Shown here: positions 17,307 through 26,948 of the stretch, in pieces
How the letters are laid out: each line of letters begins with the position of its first letter
Position numbering within the stretch: the first letter of the stretch is position 1
Source of the DNA: Thioalkalivibrio sp. HK1
GTDB lineage: Bacteria > Pseudomonadota > Gammaproteobacteria > HK1
NCBI GenBank assembly: GCA_000583135.1
Contig: JFBG01000016.1
Location: forward strand, 1-64,000
Length of the DNA: 64,000 bases
Direction: 5' to 3'
Position numbers and translations under genes: made by a program
The notes under the pieces: generated by a model
The model's database searches: none
Seen by the model: only the letters and a program-made list of their open reading frames with translations
What the model was told of the DNA's origin: nothing

Positions 17307-19076
17307 CTACATCGAATCCGGGGCGCCGACCCCGAGCAACGCAAGACCGTCGGCGAGCACGGATTGAACGGCGATTATCAACGACAGGCGGGCACCTCGC
17401 AGGCGATCGTCCTCGGCCAACAAGACATGGGCGTTGTAGAAGGCATGCAGATCCCCGGCGAGTTCGCGCAGGTAATTCGCGATCTGATGCGGCTCGAGGG
17501 TGCAAGCGGCGCCGGCGATGACTTCCGGATAACGAGATAGGCTCATCATCAGCGCCCGTGCTTCGGGCTCGACGAGACGCTCCAAATCGGCCTGCGGACC
17601 GGCACCTTCGTCCCATCCTCTTTCTCGGCACTGGCGCAGAACCCCGGCGATACGGGCGTGGGCGTATTGGACGTAGTAAACCGGATTGTCGTTGCTGCGC
17701 GATTTGGCGAGATCGAGATCGAAATCGAGATGCTGGGAACACGAGCGCATCGCATAGAAAAAGCGAGCGGCATCGCTCCCCACATCCTCGCGCAACTCGC
17801 GCAAGGTAACGAAATCCCCGCTGCGGGTGGACATCTGCGAACGCTGCCCGGCGCGCATCAAGGTCGCGAACTGCACCAACAGGATATCCACGGCATCGGG
17901 ATCGTGGCCCAAGGCGGCGGTGGCGGCTTTGACCCGTTTGATATAGCCGTGATGGTCGGCGCCCCATACATAGATGATGCGCTCGAATCCCCGGGCGAAT
18001 TTATTGGCGACATAAGCGATATCCGATGCGAAATAGGTCGATTCGCCGTTTTCGCGCACCACCACGCGGTCTTTCTCGTCGCCGAAGTCGGTGCTGCGAA
18101 ACCAGCGCGCGCCTTCGTGATCGTAAAGATGCCCCGCATCTCGAAGCCGCTCCAAGGCCCGCTCGATCTCGCCCGATTCCACCAACTCCCGTTCGGAAAA
18201 CCAGCGATCGAAGACGACCCCGAATTCCCCAAGATCACCCTTGATATCCTCGACTTGGCTCTCGCAGGCGATATCGAATAACCGCCGGTAGCGCTCCTCT
18301 CCCAATCGCTCGCGGGCTCTCGTTATCAGGGCGTCGATATGGGTCTCGGCGGCCTTTCCGACATGGGCATCGGGGGGAATGTCGCGCATCAGCGCTTGCG
18401 CATCCACCGCAAAATCGGCGCCGACTTCGCGCTCCAAGGCTTGGGCGATCTCGAGGACATAATCCCCGCGATAGCCCCTCGACGGGAAATCGAGATCGAC
18501 CCTTAGAGCCTGTAAATAGCGCATCCAAACGCTCAAAGCCAAGATATGCATCTGGCGGCCGGCATCGTTGACGTAATACTCGCGCTGAACATCGAAGCCG
18601 GCGGCCGCCAATAGATTGGAGACGCTCGCTCCGTAGGCGGCGCCGCGGCCATGCCCGACATGCAAAGGGCCGGTGGGATTGGCGGAGACGAATTCCACCT
18701 GTATCCTCGCCCGGCTCTTTTTTTCTCCGTGGGCGAAGGCTTGGACCCCGCCGGCGGCCAAAAGACGCCGCACGATCTCGGTGAACGCCGCCTCGGTGAG
18801 GTGGAAGTTGATGAAGCCGGGGCCGGCGACACTCACTTGGGCGAGTGCATCGCTCGAAGGCAGAGCCTCGACGATCTTTGCCGCCAATTTGCGCGAATCG
18901 ACACCGAGGCGCTTGGCAAGCACGAGGGCGACGGTGCTGGCGAAATCGCCATGATCCGCACCCCGGCTGCGCTCGACGGGTATCTCCGGCATGGAATCGA
19001 GCCCGATCTCCCCTTGCGTGCGCAGCGCATCGAGGGCGGATTCCAAATAGGCCCGTATCTGCTCCTTCACTGACAA
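17307..19076 (-). CDS. argS: arginyl-tRNA synthetase
   Basis: The 589-residue class I enzyme has the HIGH-type motif in NPTGPLHVGHGRGAAYG, the KMSK-loop equivalent around QRSQMSTRSGDF and the C-terminal anticodon-binding domain ending ALLGVGAPDSM. It charges tRNA-Arg in the cytosol. The start is a TTG at 19076 with AAGGAG five bases upstream. Full family length. Confidence 0.96.
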   Translation of the reverse strand: MSVKEQIRAYLESALDALRTQGEIGLDSMPEIPVERSRGADHGDFASTVALVLAKRLGVDSRKLAAKIVEALPSSDALAQVSVAGPGFINFHLTEAAFTEIVRRLLAAGGVQAFAHGEKKSRARIQVEFVSANPTGPLHVGHGRGAAYGASVSNLLAAAGFDVQREYYVNDAGRQMHILALSVWMRYLQALRVDLDFPSRGYRGDYVLEIAQALEREVGADFAVDAQALMRDIPPDAHVGKAAETHIDALITRARERLGEERYRRLFDIACESQVEDIKGDLGEFGVVFDRWFSERELVESGEIERALERLRDAGHLYDHEGARWFRSTDFGDEKDRVVVRENGESTYFASDIAYVANKFARGFERIIYVWGADHHGYIKRVKAATAALGHDPDAVDILLVQFATLMRAGQRSQMSTRSGDFVTLRELREDVGSDAARFFYAMRSCSQHLDFDLDLAKSRSNDNPVYYVQYAHARIAGVLRQCRERGWDEGAGPQADLERLVEPEARALMMSLSRYPEVIAGAACTLEPHQIANYLRELAGDLHAFYNAHVLLAEDDRLRGARLSLIIAVQSVLADGLALLGVGAPDSM

Positions 19077-19438
19077 GACGGCTCCTTGATCGATGTCGAA
19101 AATCGTCGGTCGATCGGTCGATGTTCACCTTTCGAGGCGACGATTGGGGTTATCGATACGATATTTTGCATTCAAGCGCATCGATATGCGAAAAAATCAT
19201 CGAAACCGATCGCTTTATTCGGTGAACGACATCCTTTCGATTTCGAGCGCATGAGATCGCAAGACGAATATCACAAGTCAAGGATCGCAAACCGGGGATC
19301 GCAAGCCGGTCGTTGCCATGAACATCGGCACGCTCGATCCGATCGATGATTCTAACCTGCTGCAACGCATCATCTCTCCCGCCGCCCCATCGACGAAGGC
19401 GTCCGATGGTCTTTTTCGCTCTTCGCTCATCAAAGCTC
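19077..19438. other. intergenic, no gene seen
   Basis: It lies between argS and the ferredoxin gene, both leftward. It should hold the argS promoter, but no clear -35/-10 pair was visible. Open frames here lack ribosome sites and overlap the ferredoxin end. Confidence 0.35.
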
Positions 19439-20216
<778 letters not shown>

Positions 20217-20288
20217 TTATGATGGCTCGTATCGAGTTGGTTTGTATCGGGGGATGAACGAAATCCAAGCGATGATCCGAGAGCCGAT

Positions 20289-20858
20289 TCACGGCGCAAA
20301 CGGCGGATCGCGCTCGAACAAGCCGTATCTTACCTGTCCGGCGCACAGGCGACGGCGAAGCGTCCAGCCTGCGGGCAAGGAACGATCCTCGGTCTTGCGA
20401 TCACTCTCGATGCCGACAAGGGCGCAAGGGGCGATGGCTTCGATATCACCCAAGTACTTCAATGCCTCGGCCGGGGACGGGCCGGACCACGGAGGATCGA
20501 GGAAGACGAGGTCGAAACGCTTATCCGGCGCCGGGCGCCATGTCAAGGCATCGGCGCAATGGACCTCGATCGATCCGGCGCCTAAATCCGATGCCGTTTT
20601 TTCCAAGGACCGCGCCAAATCTCGCTTTCGCTCCACCATCACCACTTCCTTGGCTCCGCGCGAGGCGGCTTCGAAGCCGAGCGCTCCGGTGCCCGCAAAG
20701 AGATCCAAGCAGGTTCTTCCCTCGATCTCGTCTTGCAGCCAGTTGAACAGGGTCTCTCGCACGCGCGAAGGCGTCGGGCGCAGACCGATGGAATCGGCGA
20801 CCGGCAAGAGGCGACGGCGCCAACGACCGGCGATGATACGAATATTTCCCGATGGCAT
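20289..20858 (-). CDS. rsmD: 16S rRNA (guanine966-N2)-methyltransferase RsmD
   Basis: The 189-residue methyltransferase has RIIAGRWRRRLLPVAD at the N-terminus, LRPTPSRVRETLFNWL, SAM motif LDLFAGTGALGFEAASRGA and catalytic motif LVFLDPPW. I use the ATG at 20858 because conserved sequence begins there; a TTG at 20900 is also in frame. It lies upstream of coaD and divergent from ftsY, as is common in Gammaproteobacteria. Confidence 0.93.
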   Translation of the reverse strand: MPSGNIRIIAGRWRRRLLPVADSIGLRPTPSRVRETLFNWLQDEIEGRTCLDLFAGTGALGFEAASRGAKEVVMVERKRDLARSLEKTASDLGAGSIEVHCADALTWRPAPDKRFDLVFLDPPWSGPSPAEALKYLGDIEAIAPCALVGIESDRKTEDRSLPAGWTLRRRLCAGQVRYGLFERDPPFAP

Positions 20859-21385
20859 GATTCGATGGGGCGAGGAGATCGGGCGGCGGCGCTTGCGCAA
20901 CGGGGTCGGCCAGAATCCTTGAGCGCTCCGTCGATCCCCAAAACGAGCGATCCAAGGCGGTGATTAGGTTCTCGATGTTGACGTTTTTACGCTCTCGCAT
21001 GGACGATCCGGTCGCACCGCCGCATCTGCAAGGAAAGGCATGGATGCGAACCGTTGAGGATTTTACGCAAGAATCGCCGGCTTTTTCAGCGATTCGCCCA
21101 CGGTCAAGGAGCGTATTTACGAAGACCGCGATGAAATGGGTTTATCATCGCAACCCCTACCGGCCATTCGATATCTCAAAGGGTGTGAACGATCGATGGG
21201 GATCGACGGCGAATCGATGTGAACCGGCTCGGCTTCGCCGGAGTGATTGTCCCGCTCCTCGTCGATCGAATATCGCTCTTCGACGGCTCGATCGGCAGCC
21301 ATCGCCCGATTCGTTCTAGCCGATCGCTCCGGCATCGATATCAGCCGCCTTCACCGCACTTTCCCCCGAAAAAGAGCAAAGAACA
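20859..21385. other. intergenic between rsmD and ftsY, no gene seen
   Basis: This is a divergent promoter region of over 500 bases. In many relatives pitrilysin-family peptidase genes lie here; none is present. No conserved RNA or repeat was recognised. Confidence 0.4.
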
Positions 21386-22432
21386 TTGATCCGCCTTTTT
21401 CGAAAACGATCCGACGAGAACGATTCTTCCGCCGCCCTTAAGGCCGAAACGCCCAAGGAGACGCCCGAGGAAAAGACCGGCTTCTTCCGGCGCTTGGGCA
21501 ATGCCCTTAGAGGAACCCGCCAAGCCATTTCGGGGGGAATCGGCTCGCTACTGGGCACTCGTTCGACCATCGACGAGACCCTGTTCGAGGAAATCGAGGA
21601 TATCCTGCTCGGTGCCGATCTGGGGGTGAATGCGACCCGAAGGATCGTCGACAACATCCGCTTGCGCAGCAATCGTCGCGAAATCAAGGACAATCAATCC
21701 TTGCTGGCCGCCTTGGAAAGCGACATGCTCGCTCTCTTGGAGCCGGTGGAGCGGCCGCTTCGCCTCGATACTATAGGCCCCGATGAAGCAAGATCCGATA
21801 AAGCGGCCACTCGATCCTCGCCCTTCGTCATCTTGGTGGTCGGGGTCAACGGGGCGGGCAAAACCACCACCATCGGGAAGCTCTCGGCAAGATTCAAAGG
21901 GCAAGGGCGATCGGTGATGGTCGCCGCCGGCGATACCTTCCGGGCGGCGGCGATCGAGCAGCTTCGCGCTTGGGGAGAGCGGGTCGATGTGCCGGTGATC
22001 GCCCAGCACACCGGGGCCGATTGCGCCTCGGTCATCTACGATGCCTTGGAGTCCGCTCGCGCCCGAGGGGTGGACGTTCTGATTGCGGATACCGCAGGCC
22101 GGTTGCATACGAAATCCGGCCTGATGGACGAGCTGCGCAAGGTCTGCCGCGTCATCAAAAAACTGGAGGCTTCCGCCCCGCACGAGGTATTGCTGGTTTT
22201 GGATGCCGGTACCGGGCAAAATGCCCTCGCTCAGGCGGTGCAGTTCCACGAGGCGGTGGGGGTGAGCGGCATCGCCTTGACCAAGCTCGACGGCACCGCA
22301 AAAGGGGGCATCATCTTCGCCATCGCCGAGGAGCTCGGCCTTCCGATCCGATTGATCGGGATCGGCGAAGGGCAGGATGATTTGCGCGACTTCGAGGCTC
22401 GGGAATTCGTTCGCGCCTTGCTGGAAGGCTGA
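21386..22432 (+). CDS. ftsY: signal recognition particle receptor FtsY
   Basis: The 348-residue GTPase receives SRP-ribosome complexes at the inner membrane. The acidic A-domain is short; the NG domain carries G1 GVNGAGKTTTIGKLSARF, AAGDTFRAAAIEQL, DTAGRLH and TKLDGTAKGG. The start is a TTG at 21386 with a weak ribosome site. ftsE and ftsX, which normally lie between ftsY and rpoH in Gammaproteobacteria, are absent here. Confidence 0.95.
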   Translation: MIRLFRKRSDENDSSAALKAETPKETPEEKTGFFRRLGNALRGTRQAISGGIGSLLGTRSTIDETLFEEIEDILLGADLGVNATRRIVDNIRLRSNRREIKDNQSLLAALESDMLALLEPVERPLRLDTIGPDEARSDKAATRSSPFVILVVGVNGAGKTTTIGKLSARFKGQGRSVMVAAGDTFRAAAIEQLRAWGERVDVPVIAQHTGADCASVIYDALESARARGVDVLIADTAGRLHTKSGLMDELRKVCRVIKKLEASAPHEVLLVLDAGTGQNALAQAVQFHEAVGVSGIALTKLDGTAKGGIIFAIAEELGLPIRLIGIGEGQDDLRDFEAREFVRALLEG

Positions 22433-22763
22433 CGATCCCCGATCCCTTATCGCCCCCTCCTTACGCTTTTCTCCCGAATCGGATCTTGCGATCCCTCGCA
22501 AGACTCAGCCAAACGCATCCCCGAGTGCACTTGGCATCGTCCGGAGCCGATATCGCAGGGATCGGCGGTGAAGCATCTTCAATCCTTGGTTCGAATGCCG
22601 GATCGATCGCGATTCATCCCCCGGCCATCCCCGTATTGGCACGCTTGATATTGGCACTCCTAGGAAAAGAGTGCTAAGATATTGCCGACACTCGGTATCC
22701 CCTTGCCATCTCGATCGATCGCTTCGATCGGATCGGCGATCGTCCAAGGATTCGGAGAGGAAT
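22433..22763. other. intergenic between ftsY and rpoH
   Basis: It contains the CIRCE-like operator described separately. Otherwise there is no gene; ftsE and ftsX are not here, and no remnant of them was recognised. Confidence 0.45.
22651..22677. promoter_or_regulatory. CIRCE operator (HrcA-binding inverted repeat) upstream of rpoH
   Basis: TTGGCACTC, 9 bases, GAGTGCTAA. This matches the CIRCE consensus (TTAGCACTC-N9-GAGTGCTAA) with one mismatch and exact spacing. It lies 87 bases before the rpoH start, suggesting that HrcA represses the heat-shock sigma factor gene in this organism. Confidence 0.85.
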
Positions 22764-23678
22764 ATGGCCAGCAATCGAGAACTGCAACCGACCCCCGACA
22801 CCTCCATATCCGGCATTCCCGCCGGTAGCCTCGCTCGCATCGGACCGCTCGGGAGCCTGGATGCCTACCGCAGCGCGGTCTTCGCATTGCCGATGCTCGA
22901 AGCCGAGGAAGAGCGAACGCTCGCCGGCCGCTTTCGAGATGAGAACGATCTCGATGCCGCTTGGCAGTTGGTCAGTGCCCACCTTCGTTTCGTGGTTCGT
23001 ATCGCTCGTGGCTATGATGGCTACGGGCTGGCTCAGGCGGATCTGATTCAAGAGGGAAATATCGGCCTGATGAAGGCGGTCAAGCGATTCGATCCGAATA
23101 TGGGGGTGCGGCTGGTCTCGTTCGCAGTGCACTGGATCCGAGCCGAGATCCACGAGTTCATCTTGCGCAACTGGCGTATCGTGCGAGTGGCCACCACCAA
23201 GGCGCAACGCAAACTCTTTTTCAACCTTCGCCGCTCGCACAAACGCTTGGGATGGATGTCTCGGCGCGAGATGGAAGATATCGCCCAAGATCTCGGAGTC
23301 GATACGAAGACGGTGGCGGAAATGGAAAAGCGGATGAGTGCGCAAGATACCGCTTTCGATCCGCTGATCGAGAACGATTCCGATTCGGAATCGCAAAAAC
23401 TCGCACCGAGCGGCTACCTACAAGATATGCGCTTCGAGCCTGCGGAGTTGGTCGAAAAGGAAGAACACGAACAAAAGCGCTCCCAAGCCCTCCTCGATGC
23501 GCTCGAAGCCTTGGACGAGCGCTCTCGCAAGATCATCAAGAAACGCTGGATCGATGCGAAAAAATCCACCTTGCACGAACTGGCCCGGGAATGCGGCGTT
23601 TCCGCCGAACGCATTCGCCAGCTGGAGAAAAAAGCCTTGTCCAGGCTGCGATTGCTGATCGATCCCGATCTCGTTTGA
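22764..23678 (+). CDS. rpoH: heat-shock sigma factor RpoH (sigma-32)
   Basis: The 304-residue sigma-70-family protein carries region 2 (DLIQEGNIGLMKAVKRFDP, FAVHWIRAEIHEFIL), the RpoH box QRKLFFNLRR and the region 4.2 helix-turn-helix (LARECGVSAERIRQLEKKAL). It directs RNA polymerase to heat-shock promoters. I chose the ATG at 22764 because GAGAGG lies just upstream. The CIRCE operator places it under probable HrcA control. A decayed copy of its 3' end lies just downstream. Confidence 0.95.
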   Translation: MASNRELQPTPDTSISGIPAGSLARIGPLGSLDAYRSAVFALPMLEAEEERTLAGRFRDENDLDAAWQLVSAHLRFVVRIARGYDGYGLAQADLIQEGNIGLMKAVKRFDPNMGVRLVSFAVHWIRAEIHEFILRNWRIVRVATTKAQRKLFFNLRRSHKRLGWMSRREMEDIAQDLGVDTKTVAEMEKRMSAQDTAFDPLIENDSDSESQKLAPSGYLQDMRFEPAELVEKEEHEQKRSQALLDALEALDERSRKIIKKRWIDAKKSTLHELARECGVSAERIRQLEKKALSRLRLLIDPDLV

Positions 23679-23695
23679 TAACAAAGCACTAAAGG

Positions 23696-23794
23696 CGACC
23701 GTGCACTCTCGTACCCGAGTGTGCGGCGTCTTTCGCCGGCGCATTCGCCGACCGGAGAAAAAGCTTTGATCAGGCTGCCAATGCCTATCGAACC
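23696..23794 (+). repeat. degenerate duplicate of the rpoH 3' end
   Basis: About 100 bases closely follow rpoH positions 23566-23665. Compare GCGGCGTcTTTCGCCGgCGC with the genic GCGGCGTTTCCGCCGAACGC, and GGAGAAAAAgcttTGaTCAG with GGAGAAAAAAGCCTTGTCCAG. It contains stop codons and small indels, so it is a non-functional remnant of sigma region 4.2 coding sequence. Confidence 0.7.
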
Positions 23795-23823
23795 GCTTTT
23801 TATCTTTTATCCTTGCGCCTTTT

Positions 23824-24735
23824 CTATCGAATCATCATATTCACATAGCGATCGATCAGCAAGGCGGCGAAGATGCCGAATAGATAGTAGATCGAATAGC
23901 CGAAGGTCTGCATCGGCAACCCTCGGGCTTGCCTTTTTCGATACAGGGCCAGCGCATAGCCGACGAAAACCATCCCGAGGATCGACGCCGAAATCAGATA
24001 GATCTCCCCGCTCATCCGGGTGGCGTAGGGCAACAGGCTCGCAGCGAAGAGGATCAGGGTATAAAGAAGTACCTGCAACCGGGTGAAATCGACCCCGTGG
24101 GTCACGGGGAGCATCGGGATGCCGACAGCGGCGTATTCACGATGACGGTGGATGGCCAACGCCCAAAAATGCGGCGGCGTCCATGCAAAGATGATCACGA
24201 AAAGAAGCAAGGCATGGGCTTCCACGCTACCGCTGATCGCAACCCAACCCAACACCGGAGGCATGGCCCCGGCCGCCCCGCCGATAACGATATTTTGCGG
24301 GGTCGCTCGCTTTAGAAAGACGCTATAAATCAGCGCGTATCCCACCATCGACATGAAGGTCAAAATAGCGGTCAAAGGGTTGACCAGAATATAAAGAGCC
24401 AGAGTCGATATCGCGCACAGGGCGAGGGCGAAGATCAAGGCCCTTAGCGGATCGATCCTGCCGCTGGGCAAGGGCCGGTCATCCGTTCTGGCCATGTCGG
24501 CATCGATCCGGCGATCGATCAGGTGATTGAGCGCCGCTCCGGCGGCGGCAACGCCACCGATCCCTAAACTGGCGACGATCAGCAGATCGAAGCGTAGCGG
24601 CATCTCGCTTGCCAGCAGCATCCCCACGATCGCGGTGAATACGATCAACGCCACGACTTTGAGCTTGCAAAGCGCAAGATAATCGCGCCACCCGATACCA
24701 TGATGAGTGCGCATCGCCGAAGAGATGGAGGACAC
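23824..24735 (-). CDS. ctaB: protoheme IX farnesyltransferase (heme O synthase)
   Basis: The 303-residue UbiA-family membrane enzyme converts heme B to heme O. It has the two Asp-rich motifs, NHLIDRRIDADMARTDDRPL and the segment around FAWTPPHFWALAIHRHREY, and about eight to nine membrane segments. Start is a GTG at 24735 or an ATG at 24714; neither has a strong ribosome site. It sits at the end of the oxidase assembly cluster, but the heme A synthase gene ctaA that usually precedes it is absent. Confidence 0.93.
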   Translation of the reverse strand: MSSISSAMRTHHGIGWRDYLALCKLKVVALIVFTAIVGMLLASEMPLRFDLLIVASLGIGGVAAAGAALNHLIDRRIDADMARTDDRPLPSGRIDPLRALIFALALCAISTLALYILVNPLTAILTFMSMVGYALIYSVFLKRATPQNIVIGGAAGAMPPVLGWVAISGSVEAHALLLFVIIFAWTPPHFWALAIHRHREYAAVGIPMLPVTHGVDFTRLQVLLYTLILFAASLLPYATRMSGEIYLISASILGMVFVGYALALYRKRQARGLPMQTFGYSIYYLFGIFAALLIDRYVNMMIR

Positions 24736-24769
24736 TTTTTTAAAGACTCTTTATCGAAGATCGCGCTTT

Positions 24770-25288
24770 TCAGGACGGGGTACCGACCTTGCGATGCGGT
24801 CGAAATCCCGCGATCGAATTTCGAGGGGCTGCGTTTTTCGAAGTCGATTGATCGATGAAGATTTCAAGCGGGAGATTCAACAGATCCTTTGCGTCGGTCA
24901 GCGGTGAATCGATCCCCGTCGCCTTGCATAAACTCGAAACCCTGGCTTCGAATCCCGAAGAATCGAGGCGATCGAAGGTGCCGAAGCGAATCCCCTTCGA
25001 ATTCCCGTCGAGGATTTCCCACCATAAAAGAATCCATTCCCCTTCCGGGGATTCCTTCGCCCCGAAAATCTGCGCAAGATGCCAGCCGACATCGACGAGA
25101 GGATTGTCGGACGAGGAAGGGTCCGCCCCTTTCGATGTCAATGAGGAAAGATCGATCTCCAAAGGAGCGATATCCGAAGGTGCCGGGGAAATCCTTTCAG
25201 TGCCCATCTTTTCGATTCTCTTCTTCAAACCGACCCGAGCCGAGTGCCGGGCAGCCTTGTTCGGGGAGTTGTCTTCGTTCGATGACAA
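24770..25288 (-). CDS. DUF669-like (phage-type) protein, tentative
   Basis: The frame encodes 172 residues, starting at a TTG with no clear ribosome site; an internal ATG at 25207 is an alternative. The core pattern GWHLAQIFGAKESPEGEWI, LLWWEILDGNSKGIRF, LCKATGID and NSIAGFRPH resembles DUF669, a family found mainly in phages next to recombination or single-strand-binding genes. The first 45 residues are polar and low in complexity. It occupies the position where ctaA is expected. The family call is from memory of the pattern and not verified. Confidence 0.5.
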   Translation of the reverse strand: MSSNEDNSPNKAARHSARVGLKKRIEKMGTERISPAPSDIAPLEIDLSSLTSKGADPSSSDNPLVDVGWHLAQIFGAKESPEGEWILLWWEILDGNSKGIRFGTFDRLDSSGFEARVSSLCKATGIDSPLTDAKDLLNLPLEIFIDQSTSKNAAPRNSIAGFRPHRKVGTPS

Positions 25289-25534
25289 GAAGATATCGGG
25301 GAGGGATATCGTTTTTTACCCGTCTAATCGCTAGCGAGCACCCTTCCTTACGATGCGAAGAGGGTAGGGTGCAATCGCTTTCGTCTTATCCATAAGGAGC
25401 AAAAAATCTCCCGATGGTTCGTCTTGCGGGTAACGGGTAAGGATTGTATTACGAAACGGCACACTATCGGGATGGAACGAGGCTTTGCAATCCCTTGATC
25501 CTTTTGCGAGGCGCCGCTTTTTCATCGAAAGGTC

Positions 25535-26119
25535 CTATCCGATCTTGGATATCCTCAAAAGCCGGGCGATATCGCTTGCCAATCCCTTTCCCGAAAAATC
25601 GATCCCGTAGCGAAGCACCGCATAGCCTTGGGGGTCGATGATCAGCAGGAAGGGCCTTCGATCTTCTTTGAATCGTTCGACCCACGCAAAGGGCAGGGGC
25701 AGATCGATCATATCGACATGCGGGGTCGGTGCGCCCTCGGGGGCGTCATGGGGACGGATATAGCCTCGAACCACGCGATCGAAGTCCTTGCCGAGAGAGA
25801 TATGCACCCGGCGGGTGGTATCGAGCATCGCCATGCAGTCCTGCGAGCATTGGCGATCGGCGATGTGTAACAACGCCCATGATCCGGCGATCGCTTCGCC
25901 AATCGCCGGATCCTCTACCCGCCAAGGGGGGCGGATCAGCTCGCCATGGTTGGTCTCGCCGAAGGGATGCCAATCCGGCCACCACACATTGAGGGACCAA
26001 GCGAGCATCACCGGAGCGAAAAAGATGACGAATAGCCCTAGCAGGGTACCGCGGCCGAATCGTCGGCGAGGGGCGGTCGAGGAGCGAGGATCAGTTTGAC
26101 GGGTCGGTTCGATTGGCAT
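25535..26119 (-). CDS. Sco-like oxidase-cluster membrane protein
   Basis: The 194-residue protein has one N-terminal membrane segment (GLFVIFFAPVMLAWSLN) and a periplasmic thioredoxin-like part with a CSQDC (C-x3-C) motif after GSWALLHIADRQ. Such small Sco-like proteins lie beside SURF1 in many gammaproteobacterial oxidase clusters and are thought to take part in copper delivery or thiol reduction for cytochrome oxidase. Its start overlaps the SURF1 gene end by 29 bases, indicating translational coupling. No distal His of true Sco1 was identified with confidence. Confidence 0.75.
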   Translation of the reverse strand: MPIEPTRQTDPRSSTAPRRRFGRGTLLGLFVIFFAPVMLAWSLNVWWPDWHPFGETNHGELIRPPWRVEDPAIGEAIAGSWALLHIADRQCSQDCMAMLDTTRRVHISLGKDFDRVVRGYIRPHDAPEGAPTPHVDMIDLPLPFAWVERFKEDRRPFLLIIDPQGYAVLRYGIDFSGKGLASDIARLLRISKIG

Positions 26120-26948
26120 GGGCGATCACCAAAATGGCGATGAAGGCGACGATTCCGAGGGAAAACCACTGCAAGGCATAGCCGCGATGACGATCCGGCC
26201 CGATACCCAAGTGCGCTTCCCACTGGCGGGCGAAACCCCCGGGCTGTTCGGGATCCATTTGCAGCACCAAGGGTAGAAGCGGTTGCCCCAAATCGCGCCC
26301 GATACTCTCGATATCGATCCTTTGCACCACCTTCGGCCAGGAATTCGAGGCATAGCCATCATCGCCGAGCAGGGGCGGATGACGCGGCAGATCCAAAATA
26401 CCCGAGACCCTTGTCATCGATGCGCTCGAAGTCGTATCCGGCAGAGATTGCCGACTCGATCCCACCGCCACCCAGCCACGATTGACCAAGATCATGCGAT
26501 CCGAATCGTGCAGGCGAAAGGGAAGGTGGACATGATATCCGGCCACCCCGTGGCGAGTGCGATTGTCAAGCAGATATTGCCGCTCGACCACCGGCTCGCC
26601 TTCGACCTCGACCTTGCGGTAGCGCCACCGGTCGATATCGAGATCGGCGGCGATATTCGAATCGAGATGATCATCGAGGGCGACGATGGGCTGCTGCGAG
26701 CGCTTATCGAAGGCATCGATACGAGCCTGCTTCTGGGCTGCCCGATCCAGCTGCCAAAAACCGAGAGAACATCCCAATATCAGCAACCCGAGCGCCAAAA
26801 GAGCGTAGAGTCCGTGCCCGTGAAACAATGCGTTTTTGGCATCGATCCAAAATCCGATGACCAAGCGATGCTTGTTTCGATGAACCGGCTCCGCCGATGA
26901 GTTGTCATCGGGAGCGGGACTCGGTGAGGATGGAAAGCGATCGCTCAA
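26091..26948 (-). CDS. SURF1 family cytochrome oxidase assembly protein
   Basis: The 285-residue protein has two terminal membrane segments (residues about 47-65 and near the C-terminus) around a periplasmic domain. Family segments are LGFWQLDRAAQKQARID, YLLDNRTRHGVAGYHV, ILVNRGWVAVG and the C-terminal HRGYALQWFSLG. SURF1 helps insert heme a into oxidase subunit I. Start appears to be a TTG at 26948. The leading residues are polar and specific to this protein. Confidence 0.9.
   Translation of the reverse strand: MSDRFPSSPSPAPDDNSSAEPVHRNKHRLVIGFWIDAKNALFHGHGLYALLALGLLILGCSLGFWQLDRAAQKQARIDAFDKRSQQPIVALDDHLDSNIAADLDIDRWRYRKVEVEGEPVVERQYLLDNRTRHGVAGYHVHLPFRLHDSDRMILVNRGWVAVGSSRQSLPDTTSSASMTRVSGILDLPRHPPLLGDDGYASNSWPKVVQRIDIESIGRDLGQPLLPLVLQMDPEQPGGFARQWEAHLGIGPDRHRGYALQWFSLGIVAFIAILVIAHANRTDPSN

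Noticed and set aside
22636..22655. Possible sigma-54 promoter (TTGGCAC...) before rpoH
   Set aside because: The GG-GC spacing does not fit the -24/-12 rule; the second TTGGCAC belongs to the CIRCE repeat.
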